Below, in pieces: positions 12,300 through 23,600 of a stretch of 64,000 bases of DNA. Origin of the DNA: Deroplatys truncata (lineage: Eukaryota; Arthropoda; Insecta; Mantodea; Mantidae); the NCBI GenBank assembly GCA_030765065.1, contig CM060988.1, positions 198,522,565-198,586,564 of the forward strand, in the 5' to 3' direction. The number at the start of each line of letters is the position of its first letter. Within the stretch, counting starts at the first letter, position 1. The notes under the pieces were generated by a model that worked only from the letters and a program-made list of their open reading frames with translations, searched no databases and had not been told where the DNA came from. A program made the translations under genes and the position numbers.

Positions 12300-12925
12300 A
12301 CACCATTACTAAGTATTCCTTTAAACAGAATAGAGTACCAAAAAGAATATAGAAAGATAGTGAACACAACAGAAAACAGTTGCTTCTCAAAAGGATTAGT
12401 TGACAAGAAGGTAAAGAACATTAAGAAGAAATCATATGTAGATACTACACACACACACCATACAAACAGAAAATAAAAGGATATAAGAAATCAGGAATAT
12501 GGAAAAAATCACACAATCCAAAAAACATTGAATACAAAAATCAAATGTTAAGACTGCTACAAATCTATGTACAGAAGACAAAATGGAACATTGGCACTGT
12601 CTTGAATGCTCTGTGCATACTAAATACAGATAGAAAAATCAGCAGCATCAACATACTTTGGGAAGCACATTCACAAAATAGAAAATAGCACTTATCTTCT
12701 AAACTTAAAAAGAAACTGCACACATGGGGAAGATTATCATAAAGAAACACAAAGTGAATTTAATGAATTTCAAAATTCCTGCTGAAGACAACACAAACTG
12801 TAGGTTCACCAGAAAATCCAAAATCCCAAAAATGTTTCTGGCAGTTGACCGTAGCTGTGTTTGGAGACAACACATTTGTGAAACATGTTCTATAGCAACA
12901 AAGGTTAATAAAGCTACTTTAGCAT
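12300..12925 (+). mobile_element. Penelope-like element, second copy, inverted
   Basis: Plus-strand sequence is the diverged reverse complement of 10645-11400. Shared blocks include TAGTTGACAAGAAGG, the GIY-YIG region (IEYKNQMLRLLQIYVQKTK) and the terminal MNFKIPAEDN / CATGTTCTATAGCAACAAAG blocks. It lacks the RT, so it is strongly 5'-truncated. Its truncated start abuts the truncated start of the minus copy near 12290, giving a head-to-head pair. Confidence 0.8.
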
Positions 12926-13102
12926 AAACTTTACTAAAGTAATGTTCTATAAAGCCTTTTTACAACAGTGAAAATACTTTCCTGTATTCTTGGCTAACAT
13001 CATCATTATAACCCATTTACAGAAACATATCATTATTTTTATTTGGTTCTCTTTTCCTAAAGGGAAAGATATGTAAAAAATCTTATGTTTTATACTCGCA
13101 TG

Positions 13103-13706
13103 ATTTTCTGTCCACCACCATTAATTTTTTATATAGATTCTATAAAAATTAGCAAAAATAGGGTCACTGCACATTTTGTTCTACATACTAGAGGGATAGA
13201 GGAAAGCAAATCAATCTTCAGTAAAGGCAGCTTACTACGTGTAGCTTTAAAATTCCATACTCTTTCCACATCTTAAGATGCAAAAGAATAGCGACAGTAT
13301 TTTAAAAAAAATCACACCATTATTAATACACGTCTTGAAAATAGATTGATGCCACAAAAAAAGACAAATAAATTGTTATATAAAGAGATCTACCTTTTCT
13401 GTGTGGTAAGTTTCTGTCTGTTTCTTATGGTTTACTGGTTATGCAAGATTATAGAAAATTCCTTTGAAATGAAGTGTACTTCACAGGCTATTCTCATAAA
13501 ATTCAAGGTATATATTTCATTTGTGATGCAAATATCTTAAATATATTGTAATTTAATAAAAATTTAAACCATTTTTGAGAAAATCACAAATATTGAAACC
13601 TTTTCTAATTAAATGGTAGTTTGGGATGAAGGAACCTTCTTGGAAATATTTTATTTGTATCGTAAGATACTGAACTTAAAAATCAAGTTTGGTATCCATC
13701 TATCTA
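13103..13706 (+). repeat. R-family repeat, copy 2 (3' truncated)
   Basis: Starts at a diverged TTTCTGTCCACCACCATTAA and contains the shared AAATTCCATACT, TGCAAGATTATAGAAAATTC, TGTGATGCAAATATCTTAAA and GGTAGTTTGGGATG blocks. It stops after AAGTTTGGTATCC, exactly where the decayed zinc-finger array starts. Confidence 0.75.
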
Positions 13707-14177
13707 AAGGCCATGTTACACTTGGGTGGTTAATTGCCCTTATGAATCAATACTTGAGTTTTCAAATGTGACAAATATATAAAAGCCTTGTCACAAATGT
13801 TACACTTATGTGGCCTTTAATCCTCATGTATCTAAAATGTGCTTTCAAATGTGACAAATGGATAAAAGTCTTGTCACAAATGTTACACTTGTGTGACCTT
13901 TTGCCCTCATGTATCTAATATGTGCTTTCAAATGTGACAAATGGGTAAAAGCCTTTTCACAAACTTTACATCTTTTACCATCATGAATCAACATGCTTTA
14001 TTTCAAATGTGACAAATGGACAAAATCTTGTCACAAATGTTATGCTTGTGTGGCCTTTGCCCTCATGAATATGAGACTTTTCAAATGTGACAAATGAGTA
14101 AAAGCGTTGCCACAGATGTTACACATATTGCCTTCATGAATCAATATTTGTGTGTTTAAATGTGACAAATGGGTTAA
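13707..14177 (-). pseudogene. Decayed C2H2 finger array (distal part of the split array)
   Basis: The minus strand carries about six repeats of the finger unit (plus-strand landmarks GTCACAAATGTTACACTTGT and TCAAATGTGACAAATGG), about 80 nt each. Several units have 1-5 nt deletions, lost finger residues and stops. The unit is the same as in the intact exon at 16085-17384. The array ends at the TTAA where piggyBac begins, and finger sequence resumes at 16047 on the other side. Confidence 0.88.
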
Positions 14178-16042
14178 CCCTTGAGAGGTGCTTATATTGG
14201 GACATAGTTTGTGAGGAGAGGTCTATCAGACCGCTTACCATTCTTCTTCAGATTTATAGAAATCTAGTCAGATATCCTGACTGTACAGGATAGTATTTAG
14301 TAACTAATAGCAACTAGTAAAACGTATGTAAACAAAACTCTCTATATCTACGCTTTATACAACTTGCTTTAATTCAACTAAAAAAAAGAGAGATAGAAAA
14401 TTACAGATATTGATTTCAACTTTTGTACTAACAGGATTAGTAAAATATATTAAATAATTGATTCCATATTTAGAGATGAAAGGGTCAAATTGTACTATTA
14501 AAAACAAGATACATGTTTTTTACAAAACTGCAAGTATTTGTTATTCATCATGCACAAATGTGATGCTTTTAAAGAAGAAAAAAAAACATATTTATTGTTC
14601 ACAGCTATCATTCTGTATAAAGAAAACACAAAAGTGCACTTATCAGTCAGTACATGTGGCAAACAACTCAAAGAAATAATACTATTATTTTGCAGCTAAA
14701 AGGATACATATTTTTGTAAAAGGGAAAAGTGTTTGAACTTCACAACTATTCTGCTTATTGTTTGTGAAGTCTGTTTCCCTCCTCCCCCTCAGGACACACT
14801 GGATTTTTACACAGAAAACAAATATAAGATGTCTTCCTTCATCTTCTTACAAGGTTAACACAAAGAACAGGTTTTTCTCCTTTCAAGTTTTTCTCCTACT
14901 GTGTAGGCAACCATCTCTTCTGATATCCTCAGGACTCTTTGAATACACACTTGGAGTTAACGATTTATTTTCATGTCATCCAATCTTCTTTCTAGTTAAG
15001 GTTTGACAACAGCTTTCGCCTGGTTCTTCATGTAATCATTCTGTTTATCTGTGCATTATGTTTTTAGAAATTGTATATTATATATGAATTGACAGCACTA
15101 ATGTCCAGAATCCGATAAAATATTGACATTGGCCATCATCTAGTACATCGACCACTACAGCAAATGGTGCACTTCTCATCCAGATAATTTACTCCTCCCT
15201 AGGTGAGGTTATAAATTCTATCATCTCCGGTTTCTGAGTGGTAGTGTTAAAAGATACTTCATGATGCACAGATGACAAAATAATCATGCCTTATTCATTT
15301 TGGGCACATACAAGACACTTACATCTCTGGAATTACTGGGGAGGAATTCACTTGGTATCTCTTTGTTATTTTGCCTCATTGTCCCAACATATGTCAATCC
15401 CTTGATCTTCAGGGTATCCACAAACTGTTCAGAAGAAAACCAATTGTCTCCTGTTAGTTTCCTATTTGTTCTTTGACTAGCCTCGATAGACATATTATAG
15501 ATTGTGTTGGCTTCGAGAGCTTTTGTTCTTCGTCTGAAAGCTAATCTCCATGTGAATGTTTACCAGCATAACTATATAATTCAGAAAATATCCATTTCTA
15601 GCACATCAATGAAAGACACATAAATTTTATGCATCCTGCTTCATTTGATAAAAGGTTCACAAACCACTTGAACCAGTTTCTTCCATAATAAACCTTACTA
15701 TGACATTGCTTACTACATTATCTTCACTTTCATCATCAGATACCTCCATGCACAAGTCTTTCTCGCACTTGTCAGCATCATTTAGCCACAATAGTATTAC
15801 AGAACCAAAATCTGTATCACTAGGACAAACACATGGGCTTACCTCCGCTCAACATAACGTAACTTGTTAGATGCATCACACAGATCGCACATGCTAATAA
15901 TAATGCTACCATTCTCACCTGCTAATAGCTGGAGATAAATCAAAACCTCAAAATACTCAAGAATGGGGCAACAAACGCAAAACAAGTTGTTAACATAAAA
16001 CTTTAGAATTATTGATCAGTATGCGAGACTGCACCTCACAAG
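14178..16042 (-). mobile_element. piggyBac-like element with TTAA target duplications
   Basis: TTAA lies at 14174-14177 and 16043-16046. The left tip CCCTTGAGAGGTGC aligns with the reverse complement of the right tip, CTTGTGAGGTGC (2-nt gap). Internal minus-strand frames encode piggyBac transposase pieces: LTGDNWFSSEQFVDTLKIKG and LTYVGTMRQNNKEIPSEF (15284-15493), VHHEVSFNTTTQKPEMIEF further on, and an acidic N-terminus. The transposase has multiple stops and frame shifts, so the element is non-autonomous now. It is inserted within a C2H2 finger. Confidence 0.9.
15284..15493 (-). pseudogene. piggyBac transposase fragment (DDE_Tnp_1_7)
   Basis: The longest surviving open piece of the piggyBac transposase. 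NRKLTGDNWFSSEQFVDTL and VGTMRQNNKEIPSEFLP correspond to the core D(N/D)WFTS...VGTxRxNKxEIP block, which contains one of the catalytic Asp residues. Upstream acidic and downstream KPEMIEF blocks lie in other frames. Confidence 0.85.
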
Positions 16043-16046
16043 TTAA

Positions 16047-16084
16047 GGATTAAAAGCCTTGTCACAAATGTTACACTTGTGTGG
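16047..16084 (-). pseudogene. Finger remnant between stop codon and piggyBac
   Basis: AAAAGCCTTGTCACAAATGT on the plus strand is the start of a further finger unit, downstream of the gene's stop and next to the TTAA. It shows the array was longer before the insertion. Confidence 0.85.
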
Positions 16085-17384
16085 CTAATTGTCCTCATGA
16101 ATTAATATGTGCCTTTTCAGATTTGACAACTGAGTAAAAGCCTTGTCACAAATGTTACATTTGTGTGGCCTTTTGCCTTCATGAATCAATGTGTGCATTT
16201 TTAAACTTGACAAAAGGGTAAAAGCCTTGTCACAAATGTTGCACTTGTGCAACCTTTTACCCTCATGCATCAATGTGTGTGTTTTTAAACTTGCCAACTG
16301 GGTAAAAGCCTTGTCACAAATGTTACACTTGTGTGGCCTTTTGCCCTCATGAATCAATGTGTGCGTCTTTAAACTTGACAAATGGGTAAAAGCCTTGTCA
16401 CATATGTTACACTTGTGTGACCTTTTGCCCTCATGAATCAGTGTGTGCATTTTTAAACTTGTCAATTGGGTGAAAGCCTTGTCACAAATGTTACACTTGT
16501 GTGGCCTTTTACCCTCGTGAATCAATGTATGCATTTTTAAACTTGACAAAAGGGTAAAAGTCTTGTCACAAATGTTACACTTGTGTGGTCTTTTGCCCTC
16601 ATGAATTAATGTATGTGTTTTTAAACTTGACAAAAAGGTAAAAGCCTTGTCACAAATGTTACACTTGTGTGACTTACCCTCATGAACCAATGTATGTGTT
16701 TTCAAATTTGACAATCGAGTAAAAGCCTTCCCACAAATGTTACACTTGTGTGACTTACCCTTGTGAACCAAGATATGTGTTTTCAAATTTGACAATTGAG
16801 TAAAAGCCCTGTCACAAATGTTACACTTGTGTGACTTACCCTCGTGAATTAAGGTATGTGTTTTCAAATTTGACAATCGTGTAAAACCCTTACCACAAAT
16901 GTTACAATTGTGTGGCCTTGTGCCCTCATGAATCAATTTATGTCTTTGCATATACAACAATTGATTAAAAGCTTTGTTACAAATGTTACACTTATGCGGC
17001 TTGCCCTCATGAATCAATTTATGTCTTTTCAGACTTGCAAACCGCTTAAAGCACTTCTCACAAGTGTCACAACTGTGCACCTTTCTGCTGTAAGAACTCA
17101 AATTGTTTCTATCTAAGTCTGACTTGCACTTTACCCTAGTGATATGCTTATTTACGTCATTCTGCTGAAAGAAATCATTTTGTTTCAAACAGGAAGCCAA
17201 GTGGTCAATTTTCCCATTAGCTTTTTCTGAGCAAACACTTGTTTTTATTGTAACATCACTTTCTTGATTTTGGCATTTTCTTTCACTTTCAGGGCCATCC
17301 TTCATATTCAAGCTTATACTTTTTCCCAAATCTTCACTGGAGAATAAAGTTGAGCTATAACTGGAATCTCTCTCTTCATATAAA
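16085..17384 (-). CDS. C2H2 zinc-finger protein, last coding exon (12 fingers)
   Basis: This is the terminal exon of a nuclear C2H2 protein, presumably a DNA-binding regulator. The splice acceptor is TTTTGTTAAATTTCAG just above 17384; the exon starts at the third base of a codon, matching the phase-2 end of the micro-exon at 18430. It gives 432 residues: about 100 of low-complexity linker, then 12 tandem C-x2-C-x12-H-x3-H fingers, mostly of the form CNICDKAFT-x-LSSLKTH. Linkers are H-EGKRPHK-C (7 residues) or H-EGKSHK-C (6 residues) instead of TGEKP. Helix positions 2, 3 and 6 hardly vary, while position -1 varies (R, Q, F, L, H). The array is truncated by a stop at 16085: finger-like DNA continues to 16047, then piggyBac, then a decayed array. 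Target DNA unknown. Confidence 0.92.
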
Positions 17385-18429
17385 CTGAAATTTAACAAAA
17401 ACATAATCAGTAATTACTAAAACCCAGGGAGAGAAACTAGTGAGCAGAAAAGCATATGAATGTTAATCACCCCATGAAACAGTTATGAGATTCAGGATGT
17501 GATCAATGCAACTAAAATAATTTCATTATTATGAAGCATTGCACTTAATGTAAGTAATTAATGAGTCTGCTTTAGTTCTTTTCTTTATCCAAAATATTAA
17601 CTTGTATAAGAGTTAAGGCACTTTCTCTTATGTTTGTGCCATTATAGTAAAGTGGGGGCAATTACAAAAATTTATCTAATTTATACTTTGTAAAATATGC
17701 TTTTCATGTATCTCTTATATGTACATGGATAGGAAGTAATGACTAAAACTAATTGATTCACCAGTAAACACTAGAGTTTATTCTTATTAATTGTAACTGC
17801 CATGATTTACAAAATGTAAGTTTTAGTCATGACTTCCTTCATCAGTCAATGTAAGACTGATTCCAGCTGCTGCTGCTGTGCAACAAGTGGAATGAGACAG
17901 TCAACATGTGACTGATACCAGCTGTAATGAAACAACTGCAGAGAAAAGTTCCACACCTAGCACTAACCAGCATGTGATAACCTATTTGGATAGTCACTGA
18001 TACCATTTGGTAGAAGAACTGAGTTACATTTGTTATGCTCAGATAACAGTTCCATACCTAACCCTAACAGAAAATGGGACAATATGCATACTTGCTGATA
18101 CAACTTGGTGGAAGAATTACTCGTAAGTTACACTCCTTATGTACGGAGAACTTTTCCACTACACTAACACAAAATGTGTCTGGATATGATAACTGATACT
18201 TGGTCAAGCAATTTCACTACACTTGTTAAGTTTGGAAAATATTTCAATACTTAAACACTAACAAAGAATATAATAATGTGGCTATAGTCAGTGATACAAC
18301 TTGGTCAAGTTATTCCACTGTGCTCATTGAGTTTGGAAAATAGTTCTATACATAACACTAACAAGCAATAGTGGGAAAATTTAAAAGATTATGGAAGTCA
18401 GTGGACAAAGCATAATTTAGAGTACTTAC
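17385..18429 (-). other. Intron 2 of the zinc-finger gene
   Basis: Runs from the donor GTAAGTAC below 18430 to the acceptor above 17384. It contains the 98-bp minisatellite at 17911-18387; no other feature seen. Confidence 0.8.
17911..18387. repeat. Five-unit 98-bp degenerate minisatellite in the intron
   Basis: Units start at ACTGATA-like words at 17911, 17996, 18094, 18192 and 18290 (spacings 85, 98, 98, 98). Each carries ACTTGGTNRAAG, a GTTCCATAC-like word and CACTAACA in the same order. No coding potential; its role, if any, is unknown. Confidence 0.8.
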
Positions 18430-18470
18430 CTTGCAGAATCTTTGGAATAAAAGTTCTTATCTGTTCCATC
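18430..18470 (-). CDS. 41-nt micro-exon of the zinc-finger gene
   Basis: Acceptor ATTCTGTTACAG and donor GTAAGTAC flank 41 nt that read, from phase 0, DGTDKNFYSKDSA plus two bases (AG). The next exon begins with T, completing AGT (Ser). Both junction phases fit: the preceding exon ends on a complete AAG codon. Inclusion adds 41 nt; skipping it would leave the finger exon out of frame, so it must be included, or another exon must replace it. I infer this from splice sites and phase only; no transcript was seen. Confidence 0.8.
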
Positions 18471-19621
18471 CTGTAACAGAATAATTCATATATATATCTA
18501 CCCTACCTTAAGATTATACAGAAAACAGGGTCAGAATCAAATGCAGGTAGACTATATGGATGTTGAACAAATGACAGATTACTTTATGTGAAAAGCATAA
18601 TAGAATGATAAACAACTTTCATGAAAGGAGATGAACAATTTTTAAAACATAAATTAGTATATAGCTTTGAATTTTTAAACTTCTTTAGTAAGTACTTAAA
18701 AGGAAAAACGATGTTAAGCAATTCAAATGCCTCTGTAAAAGTTTTGCCAAGGTTGTAGCAAAATATCATACACTTGAAGCTCTTTCATTGTCACTAATCT
18801 GATGAATAGCTTGTGCACATGCTCAGAAACTAACAGTCATAGCAAAATGAGGCAAATGCCAATTTGTCTAAAACTGTGGCAAGGTGCACTCAGTAGCCGC
18901 AGCACACTCCGTGTGCCAGTTGAAGCACTACTTCAAAAGTTTTTGGTCTTTTTTAAACATACCTCATACTGTGTTCCATTAGAGAATTATGTGCAAATCT
19001 GAATTTTTATAATACACTACCCAACAGAATGTTTTTAAAAATCATAATATTTATATATGTGAATGTGTATGTATTTTGCACTACTGTTGCATTTGATGGC
19101 AGCTTATTTTAACATTCCACACAGTTGTTATTTGCCACAGATGCACCTTCCATTAAATTGTTTAAGTTCACCTACGAGGCATTTCATTGCTTTGGTGCAT
19201 TCCTCCCTCCATGCTTGATGCATTCTTTCTTAATGCATTTAAAGTTTGCTATTGTTCTCTCTCTAGCTATCCAATCATATTTGAGGAACACATGCTTCTT
19301 CATAAATATTTCTAATTCTCACAAATGCATAGCTCTCAGTTGGCTTGCCTTTGATAGATGCTACTGAAAAAATTGGAGAAAATGCTTAATTATAAACAAG
19401 AATTTTTACAAAAGTTTTCGTTTTCTGGTGCTCGTTGTGATCGAGTGCATACATAACCATGTATTGATAACACTTGGTCTATTAATTGACACTGTTTTAT
19501 GATACAACATTTACAAAAAACTTCTTTTCCAGGCAAAATAAACTAGTGTTACAAACCATAATTCAGTGTTGTAGCAAATGAATAATACAAAAAACTGATT
19601 CACTTATTTTGCATAACTTAC
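18471..19621 (-). other. Intron 1 of the zinc-finger gene
   Basis: Donor AAG|GTAAGT at 19622/19621 and acceptor above 18470. No embedded mobile element recognised. Confidence 0.75.
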
Positions 19622-19966
19622 CTTAATATCATCATAAATACACACAGTTTCTGTGGAAGTTCTTTCCACCCACCACTTTTCTTCTTTAATTTCTATTTTG
19701 GTTTCTATTTCATTGCCTTTGCTGCTTTTATTACATCCCATTACAGGATTTTCTGAAAAAAATTGTTTCTGATTCTCCAAACAAACACTTGAAACCACAG
19801 CCTCCTCTTCAATTTCTGTTTTTATATGTATATCACAATTACTGCCACTTATAGCAGTTTCACTCTTCGCTTTCTTTACCAAGTCTTTGGAACAAAACTC
19901 TCTCTCATTCTGTAAACAAAAGTCTGGGAAACAAGACTCCTCCTTGAGTTCTACTTTGATATCCAT
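19622..19966 (-). CDS. C2H2 zinc-finger protein, first coding exon (acidic, SUMO-motif rich)
   Basis: Encodes 115 residues beginning MDIKVELKEESCFPDFCLQN and ending at KWWVERTSTE...DDIK, followed by a consensus donor GTAAGT. The whole exon is about 19622-20021: an acceptor TTTTGCCACAG lies above 20021, and the first 55 nt are 5' UTR containing a minimal ATG-CAG-TAA upstream ORF. Four psi-K-x-E matches (IKVE, LKEE, IKTE, IKEE) fit the SUMO attachment consensus; this is inference. No ZAD, BTB or KRAB-like domain is visible, so the exon may act as a SUMO-dependent effector region. Spliced through the micro-exon to the finger exon it gives a predicted 561-residue protein. Close relatives lie at 28824 and 51939. 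The promoter and any earlier non-coding exon are not identified. Confidence 0.85.
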
Positions 19967-20021
19967 TTCACTATAGTTACTGCATTTGAACAGTTCTGTT
20001 TCTTAAATTTCAGTAGCAAGT

Positions 20022-20618
20022 CTGTGGCAAAAGAAAACACCATTAATAACATGAAAATGTACATATATTATGCTTCCACATTATATTTCAAGTAATGAGA
20101 AAAAGAGCATACAAAGCACTAGGCAATGACAATAATTTGAAGTATTATTCATACTTTGAAAAGCTTTGCTATTTACATAAGAAGTGAGACAGTGATAATC
20201 ACGCCTTGGACATTAAACCTTCTCATCTGATTCAAGAATCCTAGCATCTTGAATACCTGACATATATTATTTGGCTTTCTTATCATGCTAGCTCAATTAC
20301 GGAGTATCAACACAGAAAGTCACAAATCTATAGCTTGATCCAAACCATAGTATTTGAGTTTTTAAGTTTGATTCTAGTTTTCAACCAATAAGTCTTTGTG
20401 TTTTGCATACTTCAATGATGTTAGACAAGAAATTTTAATAGATTATATGTGGGAATTTACCAAACTAAAAATAAGATACCAAAGGTAAAAATTTGTGCTC
20501 AAGGATATATCATTCCATGCAATAGAACTTATCTTTTTATATGGAATACTGGGAGGTTCTTTTGTAATCTAGCATCTAAAATTAAGTTGCTATGGTTTTA
20601 ATTAAGCAAATAAATTAG
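20022..20618. other. Upstream of zinc-finger gene; nothing clear
   Basis: Starts with the polypyrimidine acceptor of exon 1. No first exon or promoter can be supported. Confidence 0.45.
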
Positions 20619-20630
20619 GACAGGGTATAT
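20619..20630. repeat. Target-site duplication of NLR-A, 3' side
   Basis: GACAGGGTATAT, identical to 24197-24208. Confidence 0.9.
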
Positions 20631-23600
20631 TGAATTTGAATTTATTGTACAACTTGTTTTACAATTTGGTTTACAATTTTTATACAATATATATCTCTCG
20701 TATCCCTATCTCTTATGTAAAATTTGTCTGGTGCTAGTCTACCCATTGTGCCACTTAAATTGCTTGGCTTAGTAACATTTATTTATAACTTTATTTCACA
20801 AAAGTACATCATTAATTGCTATTCTTGGAGTTGCTTGAGATAGGATCATATACACTTAACACCCTGGTTGTTTGTGCATATGTACCCTTCATTTTACTAT
20901 AAACATTTTCCAAAACTAGCAATATAAATTTTTTTTTTCAACTATATTTTACCTATATCATCACTCCTATTATTATATTCCTCTTTTTTTTTAATAATTT
21001 TTCTCCACCATTTCTCTCTTACCTTCCCTGTATATTTACCTAATTGTTTCAAAAATTCTTTCTTATTGTTTCCAAAGAGTTTTAAAAATAATATCTCTAT
21101 CTTAAGTTATCCTACTTCCTATTCCATATTTCCTCACTCCAAACTTTGGTTTCTGCACATTCTATTATACAGTGTAAATTTTATCTGCCCTTCCACATAG
21201 TGGGCACAGTTCTTTGTCAACTTTTAAACCCCTTAACAACGTGGTTCCTGTTCTTGCCCACGCCAGGCTCTCTCTTTCCATTTTTCCATTTTATCACAGA
21301 CATCAATATATTTTTCTCTTCCCCAATCTTTTTTCAAGTTCAGATAATATATCAGGGTTCTCTTATCCCTTAAACTACCATATATTTCCTGTTTCTCAAT
21401 ATCATCAGCCCTGACGTTCACTTTATTCCATACATTTTGTCCCCTCGTCTGAATATTGGCTGGCTTGCCCGATCCTACATCCCTCACAGTTTCCTTTAAT
21501 TGGGATAACCAACTTCTTTGCCATCTTGTTATTTCTTATATCCTTAAACAATTTTTGACAATATTTCCTTCCTCCAAAGCTTGGATCCTACTCCAATATT
21601 TCATAATGCGTTTTAACACTATTCCTCTCCTTCCAACTCTTCCTAATTCAACTAGGGCAACCCCATTTGGAGCTGCTCTTGGTAACCCCAATATCATTTT
21701 ACAAAAGGTTATGTGAATCTGATCCACACATTCCCATCCTTTTTCTGTCCCCCAAATCTCTATACCATGCATCATTCAACTGATGCAGTATATATTCTCT
21801 CTAACCAATTTACTCTCATATTTGGTAATTTCCTCGGGCAAGTTCTTATGCTATTAATAGCTAACTTACCTTTACCTAGTGCATTTTCTCTCTGCTCGGT
21901 CCACCTACCATTATTATTTACTCTTACTCCCATGTAATCAAATTTATTTACAACATCGATTTCACTCCCCTCTAACCACCATTTCTCATCTCTGTTGAGT
22001 TTATTTCCATTTTTACAGACCATAATTTTGGATTTACTTTTATTTATCTTTAGACCCCATTCTTTGCTGCTTCTATTGCTTTCTTTAATCCTCTGCTTGT
22101 AATTGCTGCTGCTACTAAAACATCTGCAAAAAGCAAGCCTGGGATGTCTTTATTATTAATTGATGGCCAGTGCAAGTTTTCCTTCAATATATCATGTATA
22201 AATAGATTGAATAAAATGGGACTTAATTTACAACCCTGTCTTAGACCCATGGTATTCGGTCCCATTCTGTTACTTTATTATTGGCAAGCCTAATACAAAA
22301 TTTATTATCTGTATACAACCTCTATAATAGTCCTATAAGCTTCTCACTCACCCCCTTTACTCTCAGCTTGCTCCAGAGCGCTTCCCTATGGATGGTATCA
22401 AAGACCTTTTCTAGGTCTGCAAAAAATAAATAAACCTTTCCTCTTTTCTTACTTAGGTATTTATCTATCACTGTTCTTAATATGAATATATTATCCACTG
22501 TGGATTTCCCTTTTCTAAACCCCCCTTGAAATTCTGATAATTTTCCTTCTCTCCCCCCCCCCATTCTTGTAATCGCTTTGCTATTACCCCTGTAAACACC
22601 TTACCTATCACTGATAAGAGACTTATGCCTCTATAATTACTTGGATTGTTCACCTCCCCTTTCCCTTTAAAAATTGGTACAATCACTCCTAGTTTCCAAT
22701 TTTGTGGGATCTTTCTGCCCTCTAAAATCACATTAAATAATTTTTCTAAAAGCTCTCGTCTTTCCGCATCTTCATACCAGACCTTCCAAAATTTCCCTGG
22801 TATTCCATCCATTCCATTTGCTTTCTTAATTTTCAACTTTGTCACCCGTTCTGTTATCTCATTCTCTAATATTTTCTGATCTAATGCTTCAACATATTTC
22901 GTGAACTTTCCTAACCTCTTTGCCTGCCATACCAAATTACACCCTCCAAGTAATTTCCCAGCATAACCTCTCCATTTATTTGGGCTAATTTTATTTTCTA
23001 TTGATCTTACTTTACATACTTTTTTCACTAAATCCCATATAATTTTACTCTCCTCCTCTTTTGCTGCCTCGTAGATCATTTGACCAATTTCCCCCCCCCT
23101 CTTTCTTTTTTTCCTCCATTAGACATTTATAACTCCATCTGACTATTAGAAAGTTTTCTTTTTCTAATAGTTGTTCAGTTTGTTTCCACCTACTAAGCTC
23201 TCTTTCTACTCTTTTCTTTGCTAAAAGGCAATCATCATACCACCCCTTTTCTAATGTTTTCCTTTGATTCCTAATTTTCATTGTCCTTCCTGCTAACTTC
23301 ACCTCTCATTCTAAGTACAACATTGCCTTGTCAGCTTTTCCCACCTCAATTAATTGTTTAACTTTGCATTCAGATTTTCTTCCTTTGTTTGAGTTTAAAT
23401 TTCCAATAAACATTTCCCTTTCCTCTGAATGCCACCTATAATTATCAATAATGTTTCCTTGCTCTATCTTCTTCCTCTTCAACTACCTTAACTATTTGGA
23501 ATGTTACTGCTATTGGAAAATGGTAACTGCTCAATACCTTCTGCATTACCTCAAAGTCTAAAAGGTCATTATCTAAGTTCTATGAACACAACATATAATC

